Below are positions 28,214-35,942 of a DNA stretch of 64,000 bases, piece after piece. Origin of the DNA: Flavobacteriaceae bacterium (GTDB lineage Bacteria; Bacteroidota; Bacteroidia; Flavobacteriales; Flavobacteriaceae). A model generated the notes under the pieces. It saw only the letters and a program-made list of their open reading frames with translations, had not been told where the DNA came from and ran no database searches. Every line of letters starts with the position of its first letter. Positions within the stretch are counted from its first letter, which is position 1. A program made the position numbers and the translations under genes. The stretch is from contig JAIPBH010000015.1 in the NCBI GenBank assembly GCA_021739635.1, positions 1 through 64,000 on the forward strand, written 5' to 3'.

Positions 28214-28600
28214 ATGAACACAATGAAAACCATTATGCTATTATTAGTAGTAGCACTATTTACATCATGTAACAATGATGACGAACCAAAAAACCAAGCG
28301 CCTGTTTTAGCCAATAAAACCATAGATGTATTGGAAAGTTTAACATCCGATTTAATTACATCCATGGCTGCTACTGATGCCGAGGACGATACTTTAACAT
28401 ATTCAATAGTATCACAGACGCCTACAGGAAGTATTATAATAAACGAGTCTACGGGCGATATTTATGTTGGAAATGCTAGTGCTTTTGATTATAAGCAAAA
28501 CAATCAAATAGTTGCTATTATAAGTGTAAGTGATGGAACTTCAACCACAGAATCTACACTTACCATAAATATTTTAGATGTTATTAATGAATATAATTAA
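28214..28600 (+). CDS. Small cadherin-like lipoprotein
   Basis: The 128-residue product has a lipoprotein signal (hydrophobic core ending in ALFTSC, Cys19), a short spacer and one cadherin-like domain: NQAPVLANKTIDVLES, AATDAEDDTLTYSI, INESTGDIYVGN and VSVSDG-type strand ends. The acidic DAEDD and DVINEYN sites suit calcium binding. It follows the ELWxxDGT protein by 28 bases and its stop codon overlaps the start of a small membrane peptide gene, so it is probably the middle gene of an operon. Function unknown. Confidence 0.8.
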   Translation: MNTMKTIMLLLVVALFTSCNNDDEPKNQAPVLANKTIDVLESLTSDLITSMAATDAEDDTLTYSIVSQTPTGSIIINESTGDIYVGNASAFDYKQNNQIVAIISVSDGTSTTESTLTINILDVINEYN

Positions 28601-28692
28601 TGTATAGTAAAATAGAAAAGTATAAGCTTGAATTATTTTTAGTATTTTTTTATAGTGCCTTACTCTCACTCTTGCTTTGGGTTTTTAGTTAG
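28600..28692 (+). CDS. Predicted 30-residue membrane peptide
   Basis: An ATG overlaps the preceding stop codon (TAATG) and opens a frame of 30 residues: a charged start (MYSKIEKYKLE) and one long hydrophobic helix (LFLVFFYSALLSLLLWVFS), then TAG. A strong terminator begins 20 bases later. The start-stop overlap, the classical single-helix layout with positive residues on the inner side, and the position inside the operon support a real gene. The small size means chance cannot be excluded. I do not recognise a family. Confidence 0.5.
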   Translation: MYSKIEKYKLELFLVFFYSALLSLLLWVFS

Positions 28693-28711
28693 ATAAAAAA
28701 CACTTAAAGTT

Positions 28712-28747
28712 AAAACCTGTTTCACTAGTTTGAAGCAGGTTTTTTTT
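28712..28747 (+). terminator. Terminator (copy 2 of a repeated hairpin)
   Basis: This repeats, base for base including the loop, the hairpin at 23514-23547 and is followed by a longer T run. It ends the operon of the ELWxxDGT protein, the cadherin-like lipoprotein and the small peptide. Confidence 0.88.
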
Positions 28748-28773
28748 ATCTTTAAACTTTTAATATAAAAAAT

Positions 28774-29805
28774 ATGAAAAAGCTTTTAGTATTAGCATGC
28801 TTAGTTGCACTTGTATTAAGTTGTAAATCATCAAAAGTTGTTATTAATAACAACGATTCAAATCAAAATATAATCCCAAAACCATCAAAAAATGATGTTA
28901 TATTTTCATCATCCAATAAAAAAGACACTCTTAATTATGCCACGCTAAAAAGTATTGAATCATCTTTAACCTATTTAGCTTCCGATGAGTTAGAAGGCAG
29001 AAATACTGGAACAGCAGGTATTGAAAAAGCAGCAGTTTATATAGAAAACGTATTTAAGGAAAACAACATTAAACCTTATTTTAAAACTTACAGAGATAGT
29101 TTTAATTTAAAAGACATAGTTGGCTATAATGTGGTAGGTTATGTTGAAGGAACCGACCCAAATTTAAAAAATGAATTTGTTATTCTAGGTGCTCATTATG
29201 ACCATATTGGAACAGGCAACGAGGTTAATGGCGATATTATTGCCAATGGCGCTAATGATGATGCCTCTGGTACAGTAGCAGTTTTAGAATGGGCTAAATA
29301 TTTTTCTAAAACCAAAAACAATAAACGAAGTATTTTGTTTACGCTCTTTGCTGCCGAAGAAATGGGTTTAAAAGGCTCAGAACATTTAGCAAAAAAACTT
29401 AAACAAGCCAATTTGAATTTATACACTATGATAAATTTTGAAATGATTGGTGTGCCAAGAGCCAAAGGTGAAACCATGGCATATATAACAGGATATGATT
29501 TATCTAATATGGCCGAAAAACTAAACGCTTTTGTAGGAGAAACCGTTGTTGGTTTTCTACCTCAAGCCAAACAGTATAATTTATTTAAACGCTCAGATAA
29601 TTTTCCGTTTTATAACGAATTTAAAATACCAGCACACGCTATTTCTACCTTCGATTTTACAAATTTTGAATATTATCACCAAGTTGATGATGAAGCCGAT
29701 AAAATGAATTTTGAGCACATGACGCTTTTTATAGACAAAATGATTCCAGCTATACAAGGCATGATAAATGCTTCAGCCAAAGAGATAAAAATGACTAATG
29801 AGTAA
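28774..29805 (+). CDS. M28-family zinc peptidase lipoprotein
   Basis: The 343-residue protein has a lipoprotein signal (MKKLLVLACLVALVLSC, Cys17) and an M28 aminopeptidase domain. Metal ligands are visible in GAHYDHIG, NGANDDASGT, FAAEEMGLKGS (with the catalytic Glu) and YYHQVDDEADKM. It is expected to remove N-terminal residues from peptides in the periplasm or at the outer membrane. Its last eight bases overlap the next gene, suggesting an operon with the short-chain dehydrogenase and HAD phosphatase. Confidence 0.92.
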   Translation: MKKLLVLACLVALVLSCKSSKVVINNNDSNQNIIPKPSKNDVIFSSSNKKDTLNYATLKSIESSLTYLASDELEGRNTGTAGIEKAAVYIENVFKENNIKPYFKTYRDSFNLKDIVGYNVVGYVEGTDPNLKNEFVILGAHYDHIGTGNEVNGDIIANGANDDASGTVAVLEWAKYFSKTKNNKRSILFTLFAAEEMGLKGSEHLAKKLKQANLNLYTMINFEMIGVPRAKGETMAYITGYDLSNMAEKLNAFVGETVVGFLPQAKQYNLFKRSDNFPFYNEFKIPAHAISTFDFTNFEYYHQVDDEADKMNFEHMTLFIDKMIPAIQGMINASAKEIKMTNE

Positions 29806-30481
29806 AAAAATTATTATTACTGGAACAAGCCGTGGTATTGGTTTCGAGTTAGTGAAATTATTTTCAAAAGCTGGACATGAGGTTTTGGCGCTTTCGCGGA
29901 ATGAAACACCAATACAAAACCTAAAACTAAATAATGTCACTTCACTTCCTTTTGATTTAAGCGATACAAAAGCCTATAAAAAAGTTGAAGAATTTATAAA
30001 AAACCATTGGCAATCGGTTGATATTTTAATCAACAATGCAGGTACTTTACTAAATAAACCATTTTCTGAAACCACCATCCAAGATTTTGAAACGGTTTAT
30101 AAAACCAACGTTTATGGCGTTGCCGAATTAACTCGAATTACTTTGCCTTTTATGAAAAATGAGAGTCATGTAGTAAACATAAGCTCCATGGGTGGCGTTC
30201 AAGGCAGTATGAAATTTGCAGGATTGGCTGCTTATAGCTCTAGTAAAGCAGTTGTAATTACGTTAACCGAATTATTGGCCGAAGAATATAAAGATTCTGG
30301 AATTTCATTTAACGTGTTGGCATTAGGTGCCGTGCAAACCGAAATGCTCGAAGAAGCCTTTCCGGGTTATAAAGCATCAACTTCTGCTTTAGAAATGGCA
30401 AACTATATTTTTGATTTTGCTCTAACAGGGCAAAAATATTATAATGGGAAATTGTTACAAGTATCCAATTCTACACCATAG
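29798..30481 (+). CDS. Short-chain dehydrogenase/reductase
   Basis: A 227-residue SDR-family oxidoreductase. The nucleotide-binding motif TGTSRGIGFELV is at the N-terminus, NNAG near residue 78, and the catalytic Ser and YSSSK near 145-149. It overlaps the peptidase gene by eight bases and ends three bases before the HAD gene. The substrate cannot be predicted. Confidence 0.9.
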   Translation: MSKKIIITGTSRGIGFELVKLFSKAGHEVLALSRNETPIQNLKLNNVTSLPFDLSDTKAYKKVEEFIKNHWQSVDILINNAGTLLNKPFSETTIQDFETVYKTNVYGVAELTRITLPFMKNESHVVNISSMGGVQGSMKFAGLAAYSSSKAVVITLTELLAEEYKDSGISFNVLALGAVQTEMLEEAFPGYKASTSALEMANYIFDFALTGQKYYNGKLLQVSNSTP

Positions 30482-30484
30482 TTT

Positions 30485-31120
30485 ATGAGCAAATACAAAG
30501 CCGTAATTTTTGATTGCGATGGTGTTCTGGTAGATAGTGAACCTATAAGCAATCAAATTTTGGTCGATATGGCTAATCATTTAGGTGCGAATATTGATTT
30601 AGATTTTGCCATGAAACACTTTAAAGGCAGTCATTTTAAAGATTGTATAAAAATCATTGAAACTCTTATAAATCAACCCGTTCCAGAGACGTTTGAAACC
30701 AAATATAGAAATCAAAGTTTAGAAGCTTTTGAAAAACATTTAAAACCTATTAAAGGCATCAAAGAGGTATTAGAGCAATTAACCTTGCCTTTTTGTGTAG
30801 CATCAAGCGGTATGGAATCTAAGATGAGGTTTAATTTAAATAAAGTAGGATTATTGCCTTATTTTGAAGACAAGATGTTTAGCTGTTATACCATTCAAAA
30901 GTTTAAACCAGAACCCGATGTATTTTTATGGGCAGCCAAAACAATGGGGTTTAAACCTCATGAATGTATTGTTATTGAAGACAGTGTTTTAGGTGTACAA
31001 GGTGCATTAAATGGTGGTTTTGATGTGTTTGGATACACAGAGCATGATTATAATAATGACTTAAAGCCTTTGTGTAGCAAGACTTTTAATAAGATGAGCC
31101 AGCTTTTAAATTTGTTGTAA
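30485..31120 (+). CDS. HAD-superfamily phosphatase, beta-phosphoglucomutase-like
   Basis: The 211-residue protein begins with the HAD motif VIFDCDGVLVDSEP (nucleophile Asp near residue 9). CVASSGMESK gives motif II, KPEPDVFLWAAKTMG motif III, and VIEDSVLGVQGALNGGFDVFGYT motif IV. A helical cap sits between motifs I and II. It is related to beta-phosphoglucomutase and sugar-phosphate phosphatases. It is the third gene of the operon that starts with the M28 peptidase. Confidence 0.9.
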   Translation: MSKYKAVIFDCDGVLVDSEPISNQILVDMANHLGANIDLDFAMKHFKGSHFKDCIKIIETLINQPVPETFETKYRNQSLEAFEKHLKPIKGIKEVLEQLTLPFCVASSGMESKMRFNLNKVGLLPYFEDKMFSCYTIQKFKPEPDVFLWAAKTMGFKPHECIVIEDSVLGVQGALNGGFDVFGYTEHDYNNDLKPLCSKTFNKMSQLLNLL

Positions 31121-31167
31121 AATTTTTATAGCTCAAAAATCAATAGTTTTACTTTAAATAATTCCTG

Positions 31168-31175
31168 TATTTTTG
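31168..31175 (+). promoter_or_regulatory. Promoter -7 box giving a probably leaderless message
   Basis: TATTTTTG matches TAnnTTTG and ends six bases before the ATG of the SprT-like gene at 31181, so transcription should begin at or next to the start codon. TTTTAC (31147-31152) is a possible -33 part. Confidence 0.55.
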
Positions 31176-31180
31176 CTGTA

Positions 31181-31774
31181 ATGCAAAACAAACTTCAAGA
31201 TTTTATTTCACCAAATGCAATGCCACAGGTTTTAAAACTTTTAGAGCATGAGCAGTTAGTCGTTAAAATTAAAAACGAGCGAAAAACAAGACATGGAGAT
31301 TATAGGCGATTACCAAACGGCAAGCATCAAATAACCATCAATTCTAATTTGAATGAATATCGGTTTTTAATCACCCTTATTCATGAAATAGCTCATTTTG
31401 AAGCGTATAAAAATTATAACCAATTTATAAAACCCCACGGAGTAGAGTGGAAGCGTACCTTTCAACATTTGATCTTGCCTTTTTTAAATCCTGAGATTTT
31501 TCCCAATGAAATGCTTCCGCTTTTAGCAAAACATTTTAAAAATCCTAAAGCATCCAGCGATACAGATGCACCATTGGCTTATGCTTTAAAGCAATTTGAC
31601 GAATCAGTTAATAAAACATATATTTTTGAATTACCTTTAGGGAGTACTTTTAAAATTTATAATGGTAAAATATTTAAAAAAGCTCATAAGCGTGTAAAAC
31701 GTTATGAATGTGTTGAGGTTAAAACAGGAAAGTTGTATCTTTTCAATCCGAATGTAGAAGTAGAATTAATATAA
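31181..31774 (+). CDS. SprT-like zinc metalloprotease-fold protein
   Basis: This 197-residue protein carries the HEIAH zinc motif in LIHEIAHFEAYKNY (about residues 67-80), with PHGVEWKRTFQHL downstream providing the third ligand region. These are features of the SprT family, related to the eukaryotic Spartan protease. A short C-terminal domain with basic residues follows (KKAHKRVKRYECV). The cellular role in bacteria is uncertain. It starts a unit with the guanylyltransferase, whose gene follows one base after the stop. Confidence 0.85.
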   Translation: MQNKLQDFISPNAMPQVLKLLEHEQLVVKIKNERKTRHGDYRRLPNGKHQITINSNLNEYRFLITLIHEIAHFEAYKNYNQFIKPHGVEWKRTFQHLILPFLNPEIFPNEMLPLLAKHFKNPKASSDTDAPLAYALKQFDESVNKTYIFELPLGSTFKIYNGKIFKKAHKRVKRYECVEVKTGKLYLFNPNVEVELI

Positions 31775-31775
31775 T

Positions 31776-32855
31776 ATGAACAAAAATTATTATGCCATTT
31801 TAATGGCTGGAGGTGTAGGCTCAAGGTTTTGGCCGGTTAGTACAGAAGGTTTTCCAAAGCAATTTCATGATATGCTTGGCACAGGAGATACACTTTTACA
31901 AAAAACATTTAACAGATTGGCTAAACTAATACCTCAAAAGAATATTTTCATTTTAACTAATGAAAGATATAATGATTTGGTACTAGAACAACTTCCGCAA
32001 GTAACACAACGGCAAGTGGTTTTAGAACCAGCTATGAGAAATACAGCACCTTGTATTTTATATGCCTCTTTAAAAATTCAAAAAGAAAATCCTGATGCTA
32101 TTATGATTGTAGCACCAAGTGATCATTGGATTGAAGATGAAACCACATTTTCAAGCAATGTGCAACAAGCTTTTAATTTTTGTGCTGAGAATGATGCTTT
32201 AATGACTTTGGGAATTCAACCCACATTTCCTAATACAGGATACGGTTATATTGAGTTTGATAAAACTTCAAACAATGATATTAAAGCCGTAAATCAGTTT
32301 AGAGAAAAACCAGATTATGAAACCGCTAAAGAATTTATTGCCCAAGGAAATTTTCTTTGGAATGCAGGCATTTTTATGTGGAGTGTAAAAAGTGTTATTA
32401 AAACATTTCAAAGCAATCAACCTAAATTATATGAATTGTTTAAAAATGGTTTTTCTGTTTATAATACAGAGCATGAATATCATTTTATTAAAGAAAATTA
32501 CGCCAAGGCAGAAAATATTTCAGTGGATTATGCTATCATGGAAACCTCAAAAAATGTATTTGTAATAGCTGCTGAATTTGATTGGAACGATCTTGGAACT
32601 TGGGGAAGTTTATACGATAAATTAAATAAAGACGAAACAGGAAATGCTGTTGTAAATGCAAGAACTTTAACTGAAGATGCCTCAGGAAATATGATTAGAA
32701 CCAAAAACAATAAAATTGTAGTTGTTGATGGATTAAAAGATTATATAATTGTTGATAAAGAAGATGTATTGCTTATCTACCCAAAAACAAAAGAGCAAGA
32801 CATTAAAAAAGTCCTTCAAAAAGTAAAAGTGAAGTTTGGAGAACAATATGGATAG
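31776..32855 (+). CDS. manC: Mannose-1-phosphate guanylyltransferase
   Basis: The 359-residue enzyme makes GDP-mannose from GTP and mannose-1-phosphate, for surface polysaccharides and glycoproteins. The nucleotidyltransferase signature LMAGGVGSRFWPVS with the downstream FPKQF is at residues 9-28. PSDHWIED near 115 and FLWNAGIFMW near 195 are also typical. The C-terminal left-handed helix part is present (VVNARTLTEDASGNMI). No isomerase domain is fused. It follows the SprT-like gene by one base. Confidence 0.94.
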   Translation: MNKNYYAILMAGGVGSRFWPVSTEGFPKQFHDMLGTGDTLLQKTFNRLAKLIPQKNIFILTNERYNDLVLEQLPQVTQRQVVLEPAMRNTAPCILYASLKIQKENPDAIMIVAPSDHWIEDETTFSSNVQQAFNFCAENDALMTLGIQPTFPNTGYGYIEFDKTSNNDIKAVNQFREKPDYETAKEFIAQGNFLWNAGIFMWSVKSVIKTFQSNQPKLYELFKNGFSVYNTEHEYHFIKENYAKAENISVDYAIMETSKNVFVIAAEFDWNDLGTWGSLYDKLNKDETGNAVVNARTLTEDASGNMIRTKNNKIVVVDGLKDYIIVDKEDVLLIYPKTKEQDIKKVLQKVKVKFGEQYG

Positions 32856-32889
32856 AATATAAAATGATTTGCTGGTTAAAAATAAGTTA

Positions 32890-34326
32890 ATGGAAGAAAT
32901 AAAAAAAGAAACTTCAGTAGAGGATGCAAAAGATAGCATCAAAAAAGATGCTCACGGCTTGTTTGTTAGTCTTAAAAAGTTTCTAAAAGAATTACTAGAT
33001 TTTAGAGAAGACACTGATAGAGATGCTACTATAGAAGCCATTAAAAATGATATTCCTTTTAAAGGTGCTACCGCATGGGTTTTAGTCTGTTCTATTTTTG
33101 TTGCTTCCATTGGGTTAAACGCAAATTCTACAGCTGTTGTTATTGGTGCCATGTTAATTTCACCACTTATGGGGCCAATTCTAGGTGTAGGTCTTTCCAT
33201 AGCAATTAATGATGTTGATACTTTAAAGCGTTCATTAATTAATTTAGGAATTATGATAGCGCTAAGTTTAATAACAGCGTTTTTGTTTTTCTATTTATTT
33301 CCTTTAAGCGAAGATACTTCAGAACTTTTAGGTAGAGTAAAACCAGATATTCGTGATGTGCTCATTGCTTTTTTTGGAGGTTCGGCACTACTTATTGCTA
33401 GAACAAAAAAAGGGACCATTGCCTCTGTTATTTTTGGTGTTGCCATTGCAACTGCTTTAATGCCACCGCTTTGTACAGCAGGATATGGTTTAGCTAAAGG
33501 CAATTGGCAATATTTTGGAGGCGCTATGTATTTGTTTACCATAAATACTATTTTTATTGCTTTAGCGACTTTTATTATTTTAAAAGTATTGCGTTTTCCA
33601 ATGCTTAAGTATGTTAATTCGGCCAAGCGTAAACGTATAGGTCAAGTAGCGTCTTTACTTGCTATTGTTGTCATGATTCCTGCTATTTGGACCTTTATTA
33701 ACGTACTTCAAGAAAGCAACTTTAATAGAGATGCTAAAGCTTTTGTAGATAATGAATTAAAAGAATTACCTCATTTTGAATACATAAAAAAGAATGCTAT
33801 TTATAATTATATAGACAGAAAAAACTCTTCAATAGGCATCAATACTTTTGGTTTAGATGAGATTCCTGAGACAACTATAAACCTTTTAGTAGCTAGGATG
33901 AAAAATTATAATGCTTTATCTATGTCTAAATTAAATTTTAATCAAAACAGTTCTAAAGGGTTAGATAATTTTAAATACATGGAAGAATTACGCTATAGAG
34001 ATTCTTTAGATTTATTATCTCAAACCCAAAAAATATCATTTCTTGAAGGGAAAGTAAAACAACTTTCAAAACTGGAGAAGAATTATATTCCTTTTAATGA
34101 ATTAAGCAAAGAAGTTAAGATTAATTATGAAAATTTAGATCAATTTTCTTTCTCTAATGTTATTAATACTAATTTCACTAAAACAGACACAATCACGGTG
34201 TTTACTGTAAAATGGATTGACTCTTTAGCTAATGAAAAATCTAGAGTTAAGGATAGTGAAAAACTTGAAAAGTGGTTGAAACTAAAATTAAATTTAGATA
34301 CTTTGGTGGTAAAAAGGGTTAATTAA
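32890..34326 (+). CDS. DUF389-family membrane protein
   Basis: The 478-residue protein begins at the ATG 32890; the frame is open from 32869 (TTG) but that lacks support. Five or six hydrophobic helices occupy about residues 55-275, with GANSTAVVIGAMLISPLMGPILGVG-type residues split over helices 1-2 (INASIGLNANS, VIGAMLISPLMGP) and ALMPPLCTAGYGL later, all typical of DUF389. A long cytoplasmic or periplasmic C-terminal coiled region of about 200 residues follows. Function unknown. It ends directly against the convergent mlaF stop codon, with no spacer. Confidence 0.88.
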   Translation: MEEIKKETSVEDAKDSIKKDAHGLFVSLKKFLKELLDFREDTDRDATIEAIKNDIPFKGATAWVLVCSIFVASIGLNANSTAVVIGAMLISPLMGPILGVGLSIAINDVDTLKRSLINLGIMIALSLITAFLFFYLFPLSEDTSELLGRVKPDIRDVLIAFFGGSALLIARTKKGTIASVIFGVAIATALMPPLCTAGYGLAKGNWQYFGGAMYLFTINTIFIALATFIILKVLRFPMLKYVNSAKRKRIGQVASLLAIVVMIPAIWTFINVLQESNFNRDAKAFVDNELKELPHFEYIKKNAIYNYIDRKNSSIGINTFGLDEIPETTINLLVARMKNYNALSMSKLNFNQNSSKGLDNFKYMEELRYRDSLDLLSQTQKISFLEGKVKQLSKLEKNYIPFNELSKEVKINYENLDQFSFSNVINTNFTKTDTITVFTVKWIDSLANEKSRVKDSEKLEKWLKLKLNLDTLVVKRVN

Positions 34327-35094
34327 TTATTGCTTTTCTTCAATATACATTTGACGTACTTTTTTCATCAGTTCTGAAGAATAAACAAAGTCTGTAACCA
34401 CTTCATTGTCTGTTTTAAATATCGTGTCTTTTGATCCTTCCCAAGCTTTTAAACCATCTTTAAGAAACACAATTTTTTCACCAATTTCCATAACAGAGTT
34501 CATATCATGTGAATTAATCACGGTAGTAATATTATATTCTTCAGTGATTTCTTGAATTAAATTATCAATAACAATAGCTGTTTTTGGGTCTAAACCTGAG
34601 TTTGGTTCGTCACAAAATAAATATTTTGGATTATTTACAATGGCACGAGCAATTGCAACACGTTTTTGCATACCACCAGAAGCTTCACTTGGTTTTTTGT
34701 TATGAGCGTCGGCTAAATTAACTCGTTTTAAAACAAAATCCACTCGGTCTTGCATTTCACTTTTACTTTGTTTGGTAAACATTTTTAAGGGAAACATGAC
34801 GTTTTGAGCAATGGTCATAGAATCAAACAAGGCACTACCTTGAAATACCATACCTATTTCTGCACGTAAATTTCTTTTTTCGTCTTCAGTTAACTTAGAA
34901 AAAATCTTTCCATCATATGATATAGATCCTTCTTCATAATCAAACAATCCTAACAGGCATTTTATAAAAACAGTTTTTCCTGAGCCACTTTGCCCAATTA
35001 TTAAATTGGTTTTTCCTTTTTCAAACGTGGTACTAATACCTTTTAAAACTTCAACACCTGCAAACGATTTATGTATGTTTTTTACTTCTATCAT
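34327..35094 (-). CDS. mlaF: ABC transporter ATP-binding protein, MlaF-like
   Basis: The 255-residue ATPase has Walker A GQSGSGKT (about residues 36-43), signature ASGGMQKR, Walker B YLFCDEPNSGLDP and the switch His in INSHDM. It pairs with the MlaE-type permease encoded just upstream and should drive lipid transport across the envelope. I choose the ATG at 35094, which overlaps the permease stop codon as TAATG; the frame stays open to 35154, but that start would run deep into the permease gene. Confidence 0.92.
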   Translation of the reverse strand: MIEVKNIHKSFAGVEVLKGISTTFEKGKTNLIIGQSGSGKTVFIKCLLGLFDYEEGSISYDGKIFSKLTEDEKRNLRAEIGMVFQGSALFDSMTIAQNVMFPLKMFTKQSKSEMQDRVDFVLKRVNLADAHNKKPSEASGGMQKRVAIARAIVNNPKYLFCDEPNSGLDPKTAIVIDNLIQEITEEYNITTVINSHDMNSVMEIGEKIVFLKDGLKAWEGSKDTIFKTDNEVVTDFVYSSELMKKVRQMYIEEKQ

Positions 35095-35831
35095 TAGCTT
35101 AGCAACATTTGGGTTAAAATATAATTTAAAAGGATAATCACAACACTTGTCCAAACAAAAGCTGTGGTACTTGCTTTACCAACTTCAAGTGCGCCACCTT
35201 TCATGTAAAAACCATGATATGATGGAATAGTAGCTAAAACAAATGCAAAAACAAACGTTTTTATAAAAGCATAGGTAATGTGAAACGGAATAAAATCTGT
35301 TTGAATACCAATTATATAATCTTCTAAAGAACTAAATCCACCATAAACACAAGCAGCCATACCGCCAATAATACCTAAAAACATGGCAATAGATATTACA
35401 AAAGGATAGAGCATAAGAGATATAAACTTAGGAAACACTAGATAATTTAATGAATTGATTCCCATAACTTCAAGCGCATCAATTTGTTCTGTTACACGCA
35501 TAGTTCCTATGCTAGATGTAATAAAAGAGCCCACTTTACCAGCCATAATAATAGAAATAAAGGTTGGCGCAAACTCAAGAATAACAGATTGTCTGGTAGC
35601 AAAACCAACTAAATATTTAGGAATTAATGGATTGCTTATATTTAATGCGGTTTGAATAGTTACAACACCACCAACAAAAAACGAAATAAAAGCAACTATT
35701 CCCAACGAGCCAATAATCAAGTCGTCAATGTCTTTTAATATAAGTTGCTTCATAACTACCCATTTGGTTGGTTTACGAAACATTTCAACAATCATTAAAA
35801 AATAGGTGCCAATATATTGAAGGTATGTCAT
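35094..35831 (-). CDS. mlaE: MlaE-family lipid ABC transporter permease
   Basis: A 245-residue inner-membrane permease with five or more hydrophobic helices and the MlaE signature region RQSVILEFAPTFISIIMAGKVGSFITSSIG split over residues 90-120, followed by IDALEVMGINSLNYLVFP. It is expected to bind an MCE-domain protein (not encoded beside it) and to move phospholipid between the membranes. It shares a start-stop overlap with mlaF. Confidence 0.92.
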   Translation of the reverse strand: MTYLQYIGTYFLMIVEMFRKPTKWVVMKQLILKDIDDLIIGSLGIVAFISFFVGGVVTIQTALNISNPLIPKYLVGFATRQSVILEFAPTFISIIMAGKVGSFITSSIGTMRVTEQIDALEVMGINSLNYLVFPKFISLMLYPFVISIAMFLGIIGGMAACVYGGFSSLEDYIIGIQTDFIPFHITYAFIKTFVFAFVLATIPSYHGFYMKGGALEVGKASTTAFVWTSVVIILLNYILTQMLLS

Positions 35832-35911
35832 GCTTTAATTTCTTAATGCTAAAGTAAAAAAAAGTTATAGGTATTTAACTTTAATTTTAAATTATGATGT
35901 TTTAAAATATG

Positions 35912-35919
35912 TATTTTTG
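35912..35919 (+). promoter_or_regulatory. Possible promoter -7 box of the PafA-like gene
   Basis: TATTTTTG matches TAnnTTTG, 23 bases before the ATG at 35943. An earlier ATG at 35935 is followed at once by a stop (AAA AAA TGA), which supports the start at 35943. Confidence 0.5.
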
Positions 35920-35942
35920 AATAATTAAATATAAATGAAAAA

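Noticed and set aside
33291-33626. 111-codon antisense frame inside the DUF389 gene
   Set aside because: It mirrors membrane helices of the sense protein; hydrophobic codons on one strand give open frames on the other.
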